DNA of 64,000 nt from Desulfobacteraceae bacterium (GTDB lineage Bacteria > Desulfobacterota > Desulfobacteria > Desulfobacterales > SKZT01), in the NCBI GenBank assembly GCA_011389745.1, contig JAABTQ010000001.1, forward strand, positions 204,497-268,496. Direction: 5' to 3'. The notes beneath the pieces are model-generated. The model had not been told where the DNA came from and searched no databases. It saw only the letters and a program-made list of their open reading frames with translations. Below are positions 18,569 to 27,714 of the stretch, piece after piece; within the stretch, counting starts at the first letter, position 1; every line of letters begins with the position of its first letter. Position numbers and translations under genes: made by a program.

Positions 18569-19633
18569 ATGCACAATGAAATTTTCATTGCGCTGCTAGG
18601 AATTTTGCTGTTGCTGCTTTTCAGGTGGGCTTTCCGGCATCTTCCCAATGAAAAATGGCAGATTCTGGCTGTAATACCACGACACAAAACTGATGCGCGT
18701 TACTGGCAGGGGCTTAACTTAACATATTATGGTGTTTTTATTGCTTCGGCATATACCTTCGCACTATCCATCCTGCTGGTGCTATTGCACACCACCGGGA
18801 TGAATTTGATCGGTGTCGGTTTTATCATGCTGGCCATGCTGGCCGTTTGTCTGCCGGCAGCTCGGATCATCGCCCGTATTGTGGAAAAAAAACCGGCTAC
18901 CAATACGGTGGCCGGTGCCTCTTTTGTCGGTCTGCTGCTGTTACCCTGGCTGGTCTATTTCACCAATTTGACACTGGGACGCTGGATGGATTTTCATTTA
19001 TCCTTGCGGATCATGTTGGCGGGGGTTTCAACAGCCTACGCCTTTGGTGAAGGCATAGGTCGCCTGGCCTGCATCAGTTTCGGCTGTTGTTACGGCAAAC
19101 CCCTTGAAAACTGTTCAGGTCGAATAAGCTCCCTTTTCCGTAATTTCCATATGACATTTACAGGCCTTACCAAAAAAGTGACTTATGCCGGCGACCTTGA
19201 AGGCAAACCGCTGGTGCCCATACAGGCCTTAACAGCCGTGGTGTGCTGCCTTGCGGGACTGGTTGGCTCCTATCTATTCTTATCCGGCTTTTTCATGACA
19301 GCGGCGCTGCTGACATTTACGGTTACGCAAGGGTGGAGACTTTTATCGGAAATCTGGCGGGCGGATTATCGGGGTGGACAGCGTTTCTCAGCTTACCAGC
19401 GTATGGCTGTCGCATCTTTGCTGTATATGATACCGGTGCTTTTGCTGACGTTTTCACCCGATCTGCAGCCGGCCGATATTGCTGAAGGATTAAAAGTGTT
19501 GTGGCAGCCTGAAACAATTATCGGGTTGCAACTTTTATGGACGGCCGTTTTTCTTTACACCGGCCGCAGCCAGGTAACAACTGCCGGCCTGGAATTTTTC
19601 GTTGAAAAAAAATACATTGGAAGCTGCGAATAA
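18569..19633 (+). CDS. Lgt-like polytopic membrane protein
   Basis: A 354-aa membrane protein with about seven hydrophobic segments. The motif GEGIGRLACISFGCCYGKP near residue 168 matches the conserved core of prolipoprotein diacylglyceryl transferase (Lgt), which moves diacylglycerol from phosphatidylglycerol to a cysteine. The HGG motif with the conserved histidine of true Lgt is not evident, so this is probably a paralogue with another substrate. I chose the ATG at 18569 because AGGGAG lies 6 nt upstream; the adjacent ATG at 18566 is an alternative. Its stop overlaps the following 66-aa gene (TAATG). Confidence 0.8.
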   Translation: MHNEIFIALLGILLLLLFRWAFRHLPNEKWQILAVIPRHKTDARYWQGLNLTYYGVFIASAYTFALSILLVLLHTTGMNLIGVGFIMLAMLAVCLPAARIIARIVEKKPATNTVAGASFVGLLLLPWLVYFTNLTLGRWMDFHLSLRIMLAGVSTAYAFGEGIGRLACISFGCCYGKPLENCSGRISSLFRNFHMTFTGLTKKVTYAGDLEGKPLVPIQALTAVVCCLAGLVGSYLFLSGFFMTAALLTFTVTQGWRLLSEIWRADYRGGQRFSAYQRMAVASLLYMIPVLLLTFSPDLQPADIAEGLKVLWQPETIIGLQLLWTAVFLYTGRSQVTTAGLEFFVEKKYIGSCE

Positions 19634-19833
19634 TGGGTCTAAAACCATATTCGAACTGCATACTCGCCTATATTCCAAGGCTGATTCGGCTGGTTTTTGC
19701 ATGGGTATTGGTGACTATAGGAGGAACACTCATGATTACGCCCTTTCCGGGGGGAATAATATTGCTGGGTGCAGGGCTTCTCCTGCTTTATTGTAGCTCT
19801 GACTCCATGCGCAACCTTTTTTACCTGCGATAA
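19633..19833 (+). CDS. 66-aa membrane protein, PGPGW-like
   Basis: A 66-aa protein with one or two membrane helices around LVFAWVLVTIGGTLMITPFPGG and ILLGAGLLLLY. The glycine/proline turn between the two hydrophobic stretches resembles small PGPGW-type membrane proteins. Its ATG shares one base with the Lgt-like stop codon, so expression is translationally coupled. It is the last gene I can support in the cluster. Confidence 0.7.
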   Translation: MGLKPYSNCILAYIPRLIRLVFAWVLVTIGGTLMITPFPGGIILLGAGLLLLYCSSDSMRNLFYLR

Positions 19834-20315
19834 CCAGCCACACCCGAATCAGCCCGGTATTGAGAATTTCACACCTATCGGTATTTATGAATTGCCCGAA
19901 TATTTTCCTGAGATTCGGGAATTGCTTTGTATCGGATTTGGTATGTCGTGCCGGGTGGTCCTGCCGTCTCCCAGTGAAAGAGGATACCATCGCGATAGGG
20001 AAAGGCAAGAAACCCGGCCGGTGGCAAAAATGAATGATTTATGGCACCAGGCTTTCCGCTTCCAGCTGCACAATACCGTCCTGAACGAACCCCGGCAACA
20101 TGACCGTTTTCACCAAACAGGACACTGATAAATTCATTTTCAGAAGGCGGGGGCTTGCAATAATAGCTATGTAATGAAAAGAACAATCTAACCAAATATT
20201 ATTAAAAATGTAACCTGGTTTTAAAACATTTGAGCTATTTGACGCACCAGAAAAGTTCTGAATCATGAACATTAACATAAATGACATTTTCTGACCGGCA
20301 AAGGAACAAATACCA
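19834..20315. other. Gap of about 480 bp without a supported gene
   Basis: Open frames exist on both strands, but none has a Shine-Dalgarno, a recognisable domain or clean boundaries. I see no terminator hairpin immediately after 19833. An old, degraded gene on the minus strand cannot be excluded. Confidence 0.5.
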
Positions 20316-20573
20316 ATGGATTCAGCCAAAAAAGATATTAAAAGATGTATTTTGAACAAATTCAAAACGTTTGTGGATACAGATCGTGAAATTCTATCCG
20401 CCTTTTGGATAGCCGACCTGATCAAACGACTGAATGTCTATGAAAGGGAATTTTGCTATCGGGCTATAGAAGAACTGATTCAGGCAGGGATTTTGGAACA
20501 GGTCACCGGTAAAGGTTTACCTTCAGGTCTTAAATTGACCCGAAAGGGAGAATGCCTGATTTATAGCTCGTAA
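20316..20573 (+). CDS. Small winged-helix-like hypothetical protein
   Basis: An 85-aa protein that looks like a compact winged helix: DREILSAFWIADLIKRL, then EREFCYRAIEELIQAGILEQV as a recognition-type helix, and a GLKLTRKGECLI wing-like end. It could be a DNA-binding regulator or a small partner domain. It stands 78 bp upstream of the EAL protein. AAGGAAC occurs about 12 nt before the ATG. No toxin or antitoxin partner is evident. Confidence 0.6.
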   Translation: MDSAKKDIKRCILNKFKTFVDTDREILSAFWIADLIKRLNVYEREFCYRAIEELIQAGILEQVTGKGLPSGLKLTRKGECLIYSS

Positions 20574-20651
20574 AAAAAAGACCTAAAGCCATATAAATAT
20601 TAAGGAATGTAGTCTGCCGAGGCATATTCATTCATAATAAGGAGTTCCACA

Positions 20652-22454
20652 ATGGTCACATCCAAATGGAAAGCTATTTTAGAAGTAGTATATTATGCTT
20701 TTCAGCCGATTGTAAACATACATACGGGTACCACTTTTGGTTTTGAAGCTCTTCTGAGGGGATATGAAGAAGCTGGATTCTCATCCATCCATCAACTTTT
20801 TGATACGGCATATCAGGATAAGGCACTATATGCATTGGATTTATCCTTGCGAGAAAAGGCGGTTAATAATTTTATCGATATTGGTTTGATCCATTCCACC
20901 AGGTTATTTTATAATATCGATAACAGGGTTCTTCAGATGCCGGATTATTTACCGGGAAATACTCAAAATATTCTGTCCAGGGCGGGTTTGAATCCCGGAG
21001 TCATATACTTCGAGCTATCTGAAAAATACGAGTTATCCTGCTGTAAAGAAACCATTGATATTTTGCACCAATATAGAAAACAAAACTATCACTTGGTTCT
21101 GGATGATTTTGGAACAGGATATTCCGGTCTGAAATCTATCTATGATTCTCATCCCGATATTATTAAAATTGACAGGTTTTTTATAGCCGACATTGATTCG
21201 GATAACAAAAAGAGAGTCTTTGTGGCCAATATCGTGGATATGGCACATTACATGGGTATTAGAATCATCGCAGAGGGTGTCGAATCAGTTAGGGAATTTT
21301 TTGTATGCAGGGAAATCGGATGTGATTATATTCAAGGTTTTTTGATTCAAAAACCCTCTGAAAAAAAAGAACACTTGTTGAAACGATATACATTGATTGA
21401 GGAACTTGTCAGCAATCACAAAAGGATTCCCAAGGATAGGAAAGAAAAACTCTCGGCTTTTCTGGATGTCATTCCACCAATTCACATCTCTGTTCCCATT
21501 GTGGAAGTTTTATCGAAATTCAGGGAAAACCCGGAATTAGCCTATTTCCCTATTATACACGGCAATAATGAACCTTTGGGGCTTTTATCAGAAAAAAAAC
21601 TTAAGTATTATGTGTACTCACCTTTTGGAATATCCATTTTGCAAAATAAAACTTATGGAAATCAAATCAGGTATTTTTTGGATAAAGCCCCCATTCTGGA
21701 AATCACAACTCCTTTGGAGAAAATCCTTGAATATCATGCGAAAGAACGAAATTCTGAAGCGGTCATTATTACTGAAGATGGCAGATATTGCGGGGTTCTC
21801 AGTTCCAAGAGGCTCCTTCAGCTTTTATATGAAAAAGAAATCACTACAGCCCGGGACCAGAACCCCCTGTCCAAGCTTCCAGGCAACAACATAATTAATG
21901 AGGTAATAGCTAAAAAATTGCATGGTGGATTGGCTGACAATGCTTTTATTTATTTCGATTTTAATCACTTTAAACCCTTTAATGATACATATGGATTCAG
22001 ACAAGGAGACCGCGTAATCATATTGTTTTCTGATATCTTACGGGAAGCAAGGAATACTCCTGATTTATTCATCGGTCATATTGGCGGGGATGATTTTATC
22101 ATGATTGTTTCCCTGGAAGAAAAATCATTTGAACAGCTTCTTCAGAAGGTCAGGAAAATTATTCTCCGTTTTAACAGTGATGTCAGGATGTTTTATCCTA
22201 AAAGGGATATTGAAAATGGTCATATTATTGCCATGGACCGGGATGGTGTTCAAAGGTCCTTCCCTTTGCTGACGGTTAGTGCCGGAGTCGTCTACTTTTC
22301 CCACAGCATCAGGGAATATGGCATGATGAATTTCAGCAGAAAAATTGCCTCTTTAAAAAAAATCGCGAAAAATTCCCCTCAATATCTTTCCTATGAAGTT
22401 GTTTCAGATTGTGTGGTGACTTCTATCAGAAAAGATTTAAGGGACGTGGCCTAG
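20652..22454 (+). CDS. EAL-CBS-GGDEF cyclic di-GMP protein
   Basis: A 600-aa cytosolic signalling protein. The EAL phosphodiesterase domain comes first and looks complete: FEALLRGYEEAG near residue 31, YFELSEKYEL, LDDFGTGYSGL near 150, IIKIDRFF, IIAEGVES and YIQGFL. A CBS-type pair covers about residues 265-400. The C-terminal GGDEF domain has HIGGDDF, a variant of the active-site loop, and no obvious RxxD inhibitory site. The protein therefore probably degrades cyclic di-GMP, with the CBS pair sensing a nucleotide; whether the GGDEF part makes the messenger is uncertain. AAGGAG lies 8 nt before the ATG. It has no membrane segment. Confidence 0.92.
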   Translation: MVTSKWKAILEVVYYAFQPIVNIHTGTTFGFEALLRGYEEAGFSSIHQLFDTAYQDKALYALDLSLREKAVNNFIDIGLIHSTRLFYNIDNRVLQMPDYLPGNTQNILSRAGLNPGVIYFELSEKYELSCCKETIDILHQYRKQNYHLVLDDFGTGYSGLKSIYDSHPDIIKIDRFFIADIDSDNKKRVFVANIVDMAHYMGIRIIAEGVESVREFFVCREIGCDYIQGFLIQKPSEKKEHLLKRYTLIEELVSNHKRIPKDRKEKLSAFLDVIPPIHISVPIVEVLSKFRENPELAYFPIIHGNNEPLGLLSEKKLKYYVYSPFGISILQNKTYGNQIRYFLDKAPILEITTPLEKILEYHAKERNSEAVIITEDGRYCGVLSSKRLLQLLYEKEITTARDQNPLSKLPGNNIINEVIAKKLHGGLADNAFIYFDFNHFKPFNDTYGFRQGDRVIILFSDILREARNTPDLFIGHIGGDDFIMIVSLEEKSFEQLLQKVRKIILRFNSDVRMFYPKRDIENGHIIAMDRDGVQRSFPLLTVSAGVVYFSHSIREYGMMNFSRKIASLKKIAKNSPQYLSYEVVSDCVVTSIRKDLRDVA

Positions 22455-22474
22455 CATTAGAAGCGAAAAAAAAC

Positions 22475-23188
22475 TTAAATTTTTACACCGGAATTGCTTA
22501 AATAGGTGACCATCAGGTATACGGTCAATAAAACAAGGCCGAACTGACGATTTAATTTGCCTTTTGACGAAAATTCGATCCCGATTCTGAATACCACCAA
22601 CACCAGAAGCATGGCTGGAAAAAGAAGTTCATAAAAGTGAACCGGAGCAATCAAGCCGCCCTTGGTTACCGAGGCGGCAGCTCCGGCTACAAATAAAACA
22701 TTGAGAATATCCGCTCCGATCACGTTTCCGATAGCCAGCTCACCGTAACCTTTTCGAACAGCAGTCAGGGCCGTGAACAACTCCGGAAGGGATGTTCCAA
22801 AAGCCACCAAAGTCGCACTGATAATGCTTGATGGAACTGATAACCTGATGCCGGTTTCCAATATAATCGGAATGAGCATCTGAGAGCTGGAAACAACCAA
22901 AAAAAAGGCAAAACTTAGTTTCAGTATTACAGAAAACGTTTTTGATTTATTTTGCACATTGTTTTCATCGACGATGCAGGCACTATTATTGCCGTTTTGA
23001 ACCCATCGGAAAGACTGAACCATATAAGCCACCAGCAGAATCAGAAATATAAAACCCATATATTGAGGAAGTCTTCCTCCATCAGTAAATATGGCATCAA
23101 CAGCCAAAAAAGGCGTACAGGAAACCACCAGCAGAAATCCGGAAGCCACCTGGATCAACCCCTGGCGGTTGACGAATTCCCGGTTCAA
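22475..23188 (-). CDS. C-terminal half of a Ca2+/cation exchanger, N-terminally truncated
   Basis: A 237-aa membrane protein matching the second half of CaCA-family sodium/calcium exchangers: several membrane helices and a full alpha-2 repeat (SIISATLVAFGTSLPEL near residue 123, with NVIGADILNVLFVAG). The alpha-1 repeat that should precede it is absent, because metK ends only 31 bp upstream. The TTG start at 23188 is weakly supported. Whole exchangers have two inverted alpha repeats, so this is either a deletion product or an unusual single-repeat protein acting as a dimer. It is last in the metal-ATPase locus. Confidence 0.65.
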   Translation of the reverse strand: MNREFVNRQGLIQVASGFLLVVSCTPFLAVDAIFTDGGRLPQYMGFIFLILLVAYMVQSFRWVQNGNNSACIVDENNVQNKSKTFSVILKLSFAFFLVVSSSQMLIPIILETGIRLSVPSSIISATLVAFGTSLPELFTALTAVRKGYGELAIGNVIGADILNVLFVAGAAASVTKGGLIAPVHFYELLFPAMLLVLVVFRIGIEFSSKGKLNRQFGLVLLTVYLMVTYLSNSGVKI

Positions 23189-23219
23189 GGTAAATATTTT
23201 GGATAATTAAGTGCATCGG

Positions 23220-24410
23220 TTACTTTGATGCCAAAAGTCCTGATTTATCGGTTTTTTCCCACGGAAGATCCATGTCGGTTCTTCCGAAATGTCCATAGGC
23301 GGCAAGGTTTTGAAAAAAAATGCCTGCATTGGCCGACGGCTGATGCCGAAGGTTGAATGTTTTTAAAATTCCTGCCGGCCGAAAATCAAAATGCTGATTC
23401 ACCAGGCGGTTGATTTTTTCCTCAGGAATTTTTTCCGTACCGAAAGTTTGTACCTCGAGGCTGATTGGACGGGTAATTCCGATAGAATAGCTGAGCATGA
23501 CTTCACATTCGGTAGACAGTTTGGCGGCAACAACATTTTTTGCCGCATATCTGGCTGCATAAGCACCGATACGGTCGATACGAATCGGATCTTTACCGCT
23601 TAAAGCCTTTCCGCTATGTCTTGTATATTCACCGTAAGTATCAATGGCATTTTTTCGACCGGTCTGTCCGGAATGGTGTGTAGGACCTCCCAAAAAGGGT
23701 CCGTCGGGATTGACAAAAATCAGGGTTTGGGCATCGGGTTTGATCGGTTCATTTTGAAATACCGGTTCAATCACGAATTCCCGGATATCCTTTAAAAGTT
23801 TTTTCATACCGGGTTCTTCGACATTTTTCTGGCTGGCAATGACAGCGATACTGTGAATTCGATGAGGTCGCCGATCTTTGAAATCAACCCCCACCTGAAC
23901 TTTTCCGTCGGGCATCAGGTAAGGCAACTTTTTTGAAAACCTGATATCGCTCAATTGACGTGACAGCCGGTGGGCCAGGATTATCGGCAACGGCATCAGC
24001 TCCGGTGACTGATCGCATGCATAGCCGAATACCGTCACCTGGTTTTTGGCGGGTATGTTATCAATTTCTTTATCCGTAAGGTCTTTTTCCACAAAAGTTA
24101 AACGTCGCTCGGAGGGTAGAGCCCGCGGTGAAGTCAGGATACTGCATATTTTTTCATTAAAATCGGGTTGATCATAACCCGCTTTTTTAATGATTTTTCT
24201 GGCAGCAAGTGACAGATCCACCTTGGCTTCGGATGAAAAACGTGCGGCAATAAAAACAATGGCGCTGGAAACGGCGCATTCCGCGCGAATCCTTGAATAG
24301 GGGTCCTGAAATAAAAACTGATCGACAATGGCATCGCTGATCTGATCGCAGAGTTTGTCCGGATGCCCCTGGGTTACCGACTCAGAAGTGAACATGAAAT
24401 TTTTGATCAT
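23220..24410 (-). CDS. metK: Divergent S-adenosylmethionine synthase homologue
   Basis: A 396-aa MetK-family protein that would make S-adenosylmethionine from methionine and ATP. FTSESVTQGHPDK near residues 7-19 keeps the catalytic histidine, and SGKDPIRIDRIGAYAARYAAKN keeps most of the second signature. Two usual signatures are altered: the GDQGLMFGYA loop reads KNQVTVFGYA, and GGGAFSGKD reads HSGKALSGKD. The ATG at 24410 is 4 nt beyond the stop of the P-type ATPase, with CAGGAG upstream. Coupling of a MetK to a cation pump is unusual; normal metK genes sit alone or beside ahcY. Activity needs testing. Confidence 0.85.
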   Translation of the reverse strand: MIKNFMFTSESVTQGHPDKLCDQISDAIVDQFLFQDPYSRIRAECAVSSAIVFIAARFSSEAKVDLSLAARKIIKKAGYDQPDFNEKICSILTSPRALPSERRLTFVEKDLTDKEIDNIPAKNQVTVFGYACDQSPELMPLPIILAHRLSRQLSDIRFSKKLPYLMPDGKVQVGVDFKDRRPHRIHSIAVIASQKNVEEPGMKKLLKDIREFVIEPVFQNEPIKPDAQTLIFVNPDGPFLGGPTHHSGQTGRKNAIDTYGEYTRHSGKALSGKDPIRIDRIGAYAARYAAKNVVAAKLSTECEVMLSYSIGITRPISLEVQTFGTEKIPEEKINRLVNQHFDFRPAGILKTFNLRHQPSANAGIFFQNLAAYGHFGRTDMDLPWEKTDKSGLLASK

Positions 24411-24414
24411 GGTA

Positions 24415-27400
24415 TCAAGCGCTCCTGTTTTTGATGAGTTCATTTATCAAAAGAGACAGAACCGAGGTGACCCCGATTACCAGAATATCCGGCAAACCCA
24501 AACGGGGAACTCCCAGAAAATTTCTTAAAGGTGGAAAGAACATGCTCAATGCCTGGGCTCCAAGTGATACTCCCAGTGCCGCGTTCAGCCATGGGTTCGA
24601 AGGGGGGCGTTTGCCTTCAAATATACTGCTGTGGCTGCTTCGGCAACTGACGGCATGCAGAAGCTGGCCAAGAGTCAGGCTTTGAAAAGCCAGACCACCT
24701 GCCCTGGCTCCCATCCCGTAACGAGCAATACCAAAACCATAGGCAGCCATAGCCCCCAGGGTAATATCGGCTGATTCCAGAAGCATTTGTTTGTAGTCCG
24801 TGCTGGAAAAAAGACCGGCTTGCGGATCTCTGGGAGGAAATTCCATGACATCCGCCTCAGGTTCTTCCATGGAAAGGGCTAACCCCGGAAAAATATCGGA
24901 TACGATATTAATCCAAAGTAATTGCATCACGTTAAGGGGAACCCCGATTCTTAACGCAATGGAAAAGAACATGATCATGATTTCACTTAAATTGGTGGAA
25001 AGAAAAAAATGGACTGATTTTCGAACATTGATGTGAATTGTCCGACCATCCCTGACAGCAATAATAAGTGTTTCAAGATTGTCTTCTTCTAAAACGACAT
25101 CAGCAACCTCCCGGGCCGTTTCAGTACCACTTCTCCCCATGGCAATGCCGATATCGGCGGCCTTGAGCGCCGGGCCGTCATTGATACCATCCCCGGTCAT
25201 GCCCACGGTCTTTCCGGCAGATTGAAGCGCCTGCACAATTCGCAATTTGTGGGCCGGGCTGACCCTTGAATAGACATGTACCCTTTTGGCAACGGCTTTT
25301 AGCACTTCGGGTTTGAATGCATTAAGTGTGGATGAATCCAGGATTTCCAAAGGACCTTCACGGGCGATGTTCAACTGCTCCGCTACGGCCTGTGCGGTGG
25401 AATGCTGGTCACCGGTGATCATGACGGTATCGATTCCCGCATGGTGGAAAACTTTGATCAGTTCACCAACCCCATCGCGAACAGGGTCTGACATGCCGAT
25501 AATTCCCGCCCAGATAAGACCGTCTTCATGGTTATTGGTATGTGATATGTTCTCCATTTCTTTCCAGGCAAAACCCAGAACTCTCAGGGCTTCACCGGCC
25601 ATCCGCTCATTTTCCGTTTCAATCTCCAAAAGAGACTCCTGGGTCAACGGCACCAATTCTCCGGCAATCATCTGCCATTTGCACATGGCCAGTACTTCAG
25701 GAGGGCTTCCTTTTATCGAAAATATCTTTTTTCCATCCGATCTTTCATGGAGCGTACTCATAAAAAGACGGCTATCGCTTCGTTGACTGACTTTTAACAG
25801 CTTATGGTTTTTCCTGACCGCAAATACATCCATACCGGCATCCTGTGCCACACATACCAATGCATTTTCCGTCGGCGAGCTGCAAATCGATTCAATATCG
25901 CACAGCTCATATGCATCAGTCATTGCTTCGTTGCAGAGTACGCAGATATTGAACAGTCGTCTAAATTCCTCAAGGTTTATCGGGACAACAACTTTCGGAC
26001 CGCTTTTAAATTTATTTTTGATAACATTGACACACAAATGGCCTGAGTAGATTTTCTGCACCGTCATTCGGTTTTGGGTAATGGTCCCTGTTTTATCCAT
26101 GCAAATGGTCTGTAAAGCCCCCAGGGTTTCAACGGCCTGGAGCTTGCGAATCAGGACCCCGTGGCGTTGCATTCTTTTGATGCCCAGGGCAAAATTGATG
26201 GTGGCCGCAGCCGGGAGCCCTTCAGGAACAGCCGCTGCCGCCAGAGAAATGGCCATGCGAAGCATCTGAAGTATTGCAAAACCCTGCATAAATCCCATTA
26301 AAAAGACAATTCCACAAACAACGGCACACATGATCACCAACTGATCCCCCAGGTGCCCAAGCTGTCTTTCGATAGGAGTTTCAGGAGAACTAATATCTCC
26401 CAGCATCAATTGAAGTTGCCCTACTTCGGTGCGTTGTCCTGTGGCCACGACCACTGCAAGACCCTGCCCGCCGATCACCAGTGTTCCCATAAAGGCCATA
26501 TTCACACGATCGGCCAATGCGATATGGTCTCCTTTCAGGGAAGCCGTTTTTTTGTGAACCGGTAAACTTTCACCTGTAAGAATAGACTCATCAATGGTCA
26601 GATAATCGGCGGCGATAATTCTGCAATCCGCGGGAACAGACATACCCGGCTTTAAAACCACCACGTCGCCTTTGACAATGCCGTCGGATTTGATATCCTC
26701 TTGTTCGCCATTTCGAATAACCCGTGCTGATGGCATCACCAGGGTTTTTAAAGAATGGATTGTTTTTTCGGCATGGCTTTCCGTAAAGTAACCGATTAAA
26801 GCATTAGCCGCCACAACACCGGCAATAACAACAGCATCAATAAAGCCCCCGGTTAAAATCGATACTCCTGACGCCGCTGCCAAAAGATAAACCGGGAGTG
26901 AATTGAGCTGATCCCAGAGGATTTCCAGACCCGATCTCGGTTGTGATACGGGAAGGGTATTGGGGCCATAGCGCTTTAGTCTTTCTATCACCTGATCCGG
27001 AAATAGTCCTGTTTCAGGATTTGTTTCCAGTTGGGCAAGCACCGAAGATGTGTCCATCAAATGCCAGGGATTATTCATCTCTTCAGGTGAAAAAAACAGA
27101 TTTTTTATCATTTGACGAAAGCTTGCTTTTTCGTCGGTTGTAATGCCGCTCTCCTGTTTTGAAAGATGCTTATCCGGCAAACAGATGTCTTCGGCTTCTT
27201 TCAGCGCTTCCCGGATCAGTTCCTGAATTCCCGTATGGGTATTTTCCGAGTTAAAACATACCAGAATGTTGCCGGTAAGCGTGCTGCCTGAAACTTTATC
27301 TATACCGTTATATCGTGAGAGTCGAAGCTCGAGGAAAGTTTTACACTCTTCACTTTGAAACAGGCCATCGACTTTATACCTGCCCCGGCCTTCAATATGG

Positions 27401-27420
27401 GTATGGATAGCGGTAACCAT
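24415..27420 (-). CDS. P2-type cation-transporting ATPase with N-terminal HMA_2-like domain
   Basis: A 1001-aa P-type ATPase. The first ~75 residues (GRGRYKV...GSTLTGNILVCF) form an HMA_2-like domain without CxxC. The transporter core has TGES, VPEGLPAAATI in TM4, the phosphorylation site DKTGT near residue 441, KGSPPEV for nucleotide binding, and GDGINDGPALKAADIGIAMG as the hinge. PEGLP and an ion-site helix with NIVSDIFPGLALSMEEPE fit the P2 (Ca2+/Mn2+-type) group rather than the CPx copper/zinc pumps. The pumped ion cannot be read from sequence. Two HMA_2/DUF5132-like genes lie upstream on the same strand and metK follows immediately, forming one locus. Confidence 0.93.
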   Translation of the reverse strand: MVTAIHTHIEGRGRYKVDGLFQSEECKTFLELRLSRYNGIDKVSGSTLTGNILVCFNSENTHTGIQELIREALKEAEDICLPDKHLSKQESGITTDEKASFRQMIKNLFFSPEEMNNPWHLMDTSSVLAQLETNPETGLFPDQVIERLKRYGPNTLPVSQPRSGLEILWDQLNSLPVYLLAAASGVSILTGGFIDAVVIAGVVAANALIGYFTESHAEKTIHSLKTLVMPSARVIRNGEQEDIKSDGIVKGDVVVLKPGMSVPADCRIIAADYLTIDESILTGESLPVHKKTASLKGDHIALADRVNMAFMGTLVIGGQGLAVVVATGQRTEVGQLQLMLGDISSPETPIERQLGHLGDQLVIMCAVVCGIVFLMGFMQGFAILQMLRMAISLAAAAVPEGLPAAATINFALGIKRMQRHGVLIRKLQAVETLGALQTICMDKTGTITQNRMTVQKIYSGHLCVNVIKNKFKSGPKVVVPINLEEFRRLFNICVLCNEAMTDAYELCDIESICSSPTENALVCVAQDAGMDVFAVRKNHKLLKVSQRSDSRLFMSTLHERSDGKKIFSIKGSPPEVLAMCKWQMIAGELVPLTQESLLEIETENERMAGEALRVLGFAWKEMENISHTNNHEDGLIWAGIIGMSDPVRDGVGELIKVFHHAGIDTVMITGDQHSTAQAVAEQLNIAREGPLEILDSSTLNAFKPEVLKAVAKRVHVYSRVSPAHKLRIVQALQSAGKTVGMTGDGINDGPALKAADIGIAMGRSGTETAREVADVVLEEDNLETLIIAVRDGRTIHINVRKSVHFFLSTNLSEIMIMFFSIALRIGVPLNVMQLLWINIVSDIFPGLALSMEEPEADVMEFPPRDPQAGLFSSTDYKQMLLESADITLGAMAAYGFGIARYGMGARAGGLAFQSLTLGQLLHAVSCRSSHSSIFEGKRPPSNPWLNAALGVSLGAQALSMFFPPLRNFLGVPRLGLPDILVIGVTSVLSLLINELIKNRSA

Positions 27421-27528
27421 ATGTTATTATTCTAATTTTAATAGTTGAAATATCAGATGATGGTTTCAAAAAAATTTCAGGCCAAGGTAATCCTTTGAAG
27501 TTCCATCGGCATCAGGTTCATCTTCTAA

Positions 27529-27601
27529 CGTCATACCGGCGAAGGCCGGTATTCAGATTGTTGGGTTCACCTACTGGATTCCGGCCTGCGCCGGAATGAC
27601 G
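27529..27601. repeat. Palindromic CGTCATACCGGC-type intergenic repeat
   Basis: CGTCATACCGGCGAAGGCCGG at the left end is mirrored by CCGGCCTGCGCCGGAATGACG at the right, and the two arms flank a short centre with CTGGATTCC. This is the widespread proteobacterial palindromic repeat type. It is different in sequence from the TGTCATTCTGAG family. Confidence 0.75.
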
Positions 27602-27714
27602 GTTATATGTCATCGGAATCACTCAACTTAGGTTTAAAGACCCTCATTCTGGGAAGGCCCGCAACATTTGTTTGCAATAAGCTGGGCCTAATTGGATTTC
27701 CCTCTGTCATTCTG

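Noticed and set aside
19736-20195. Several open frames on both strands in the 19.8-20.3 kb gap
   Set aside because: None shows a Shine-Dalgarno, family motif or clean join to neighbours; at most a degraded gene could be present.
20316-20573. The 85-aa winged-helix-like protein as an antitoxin
   Set aside because: No toxin-sized partner lies next to it; the EAL protein has its own Shine-Dalgarno and is not a toxin.
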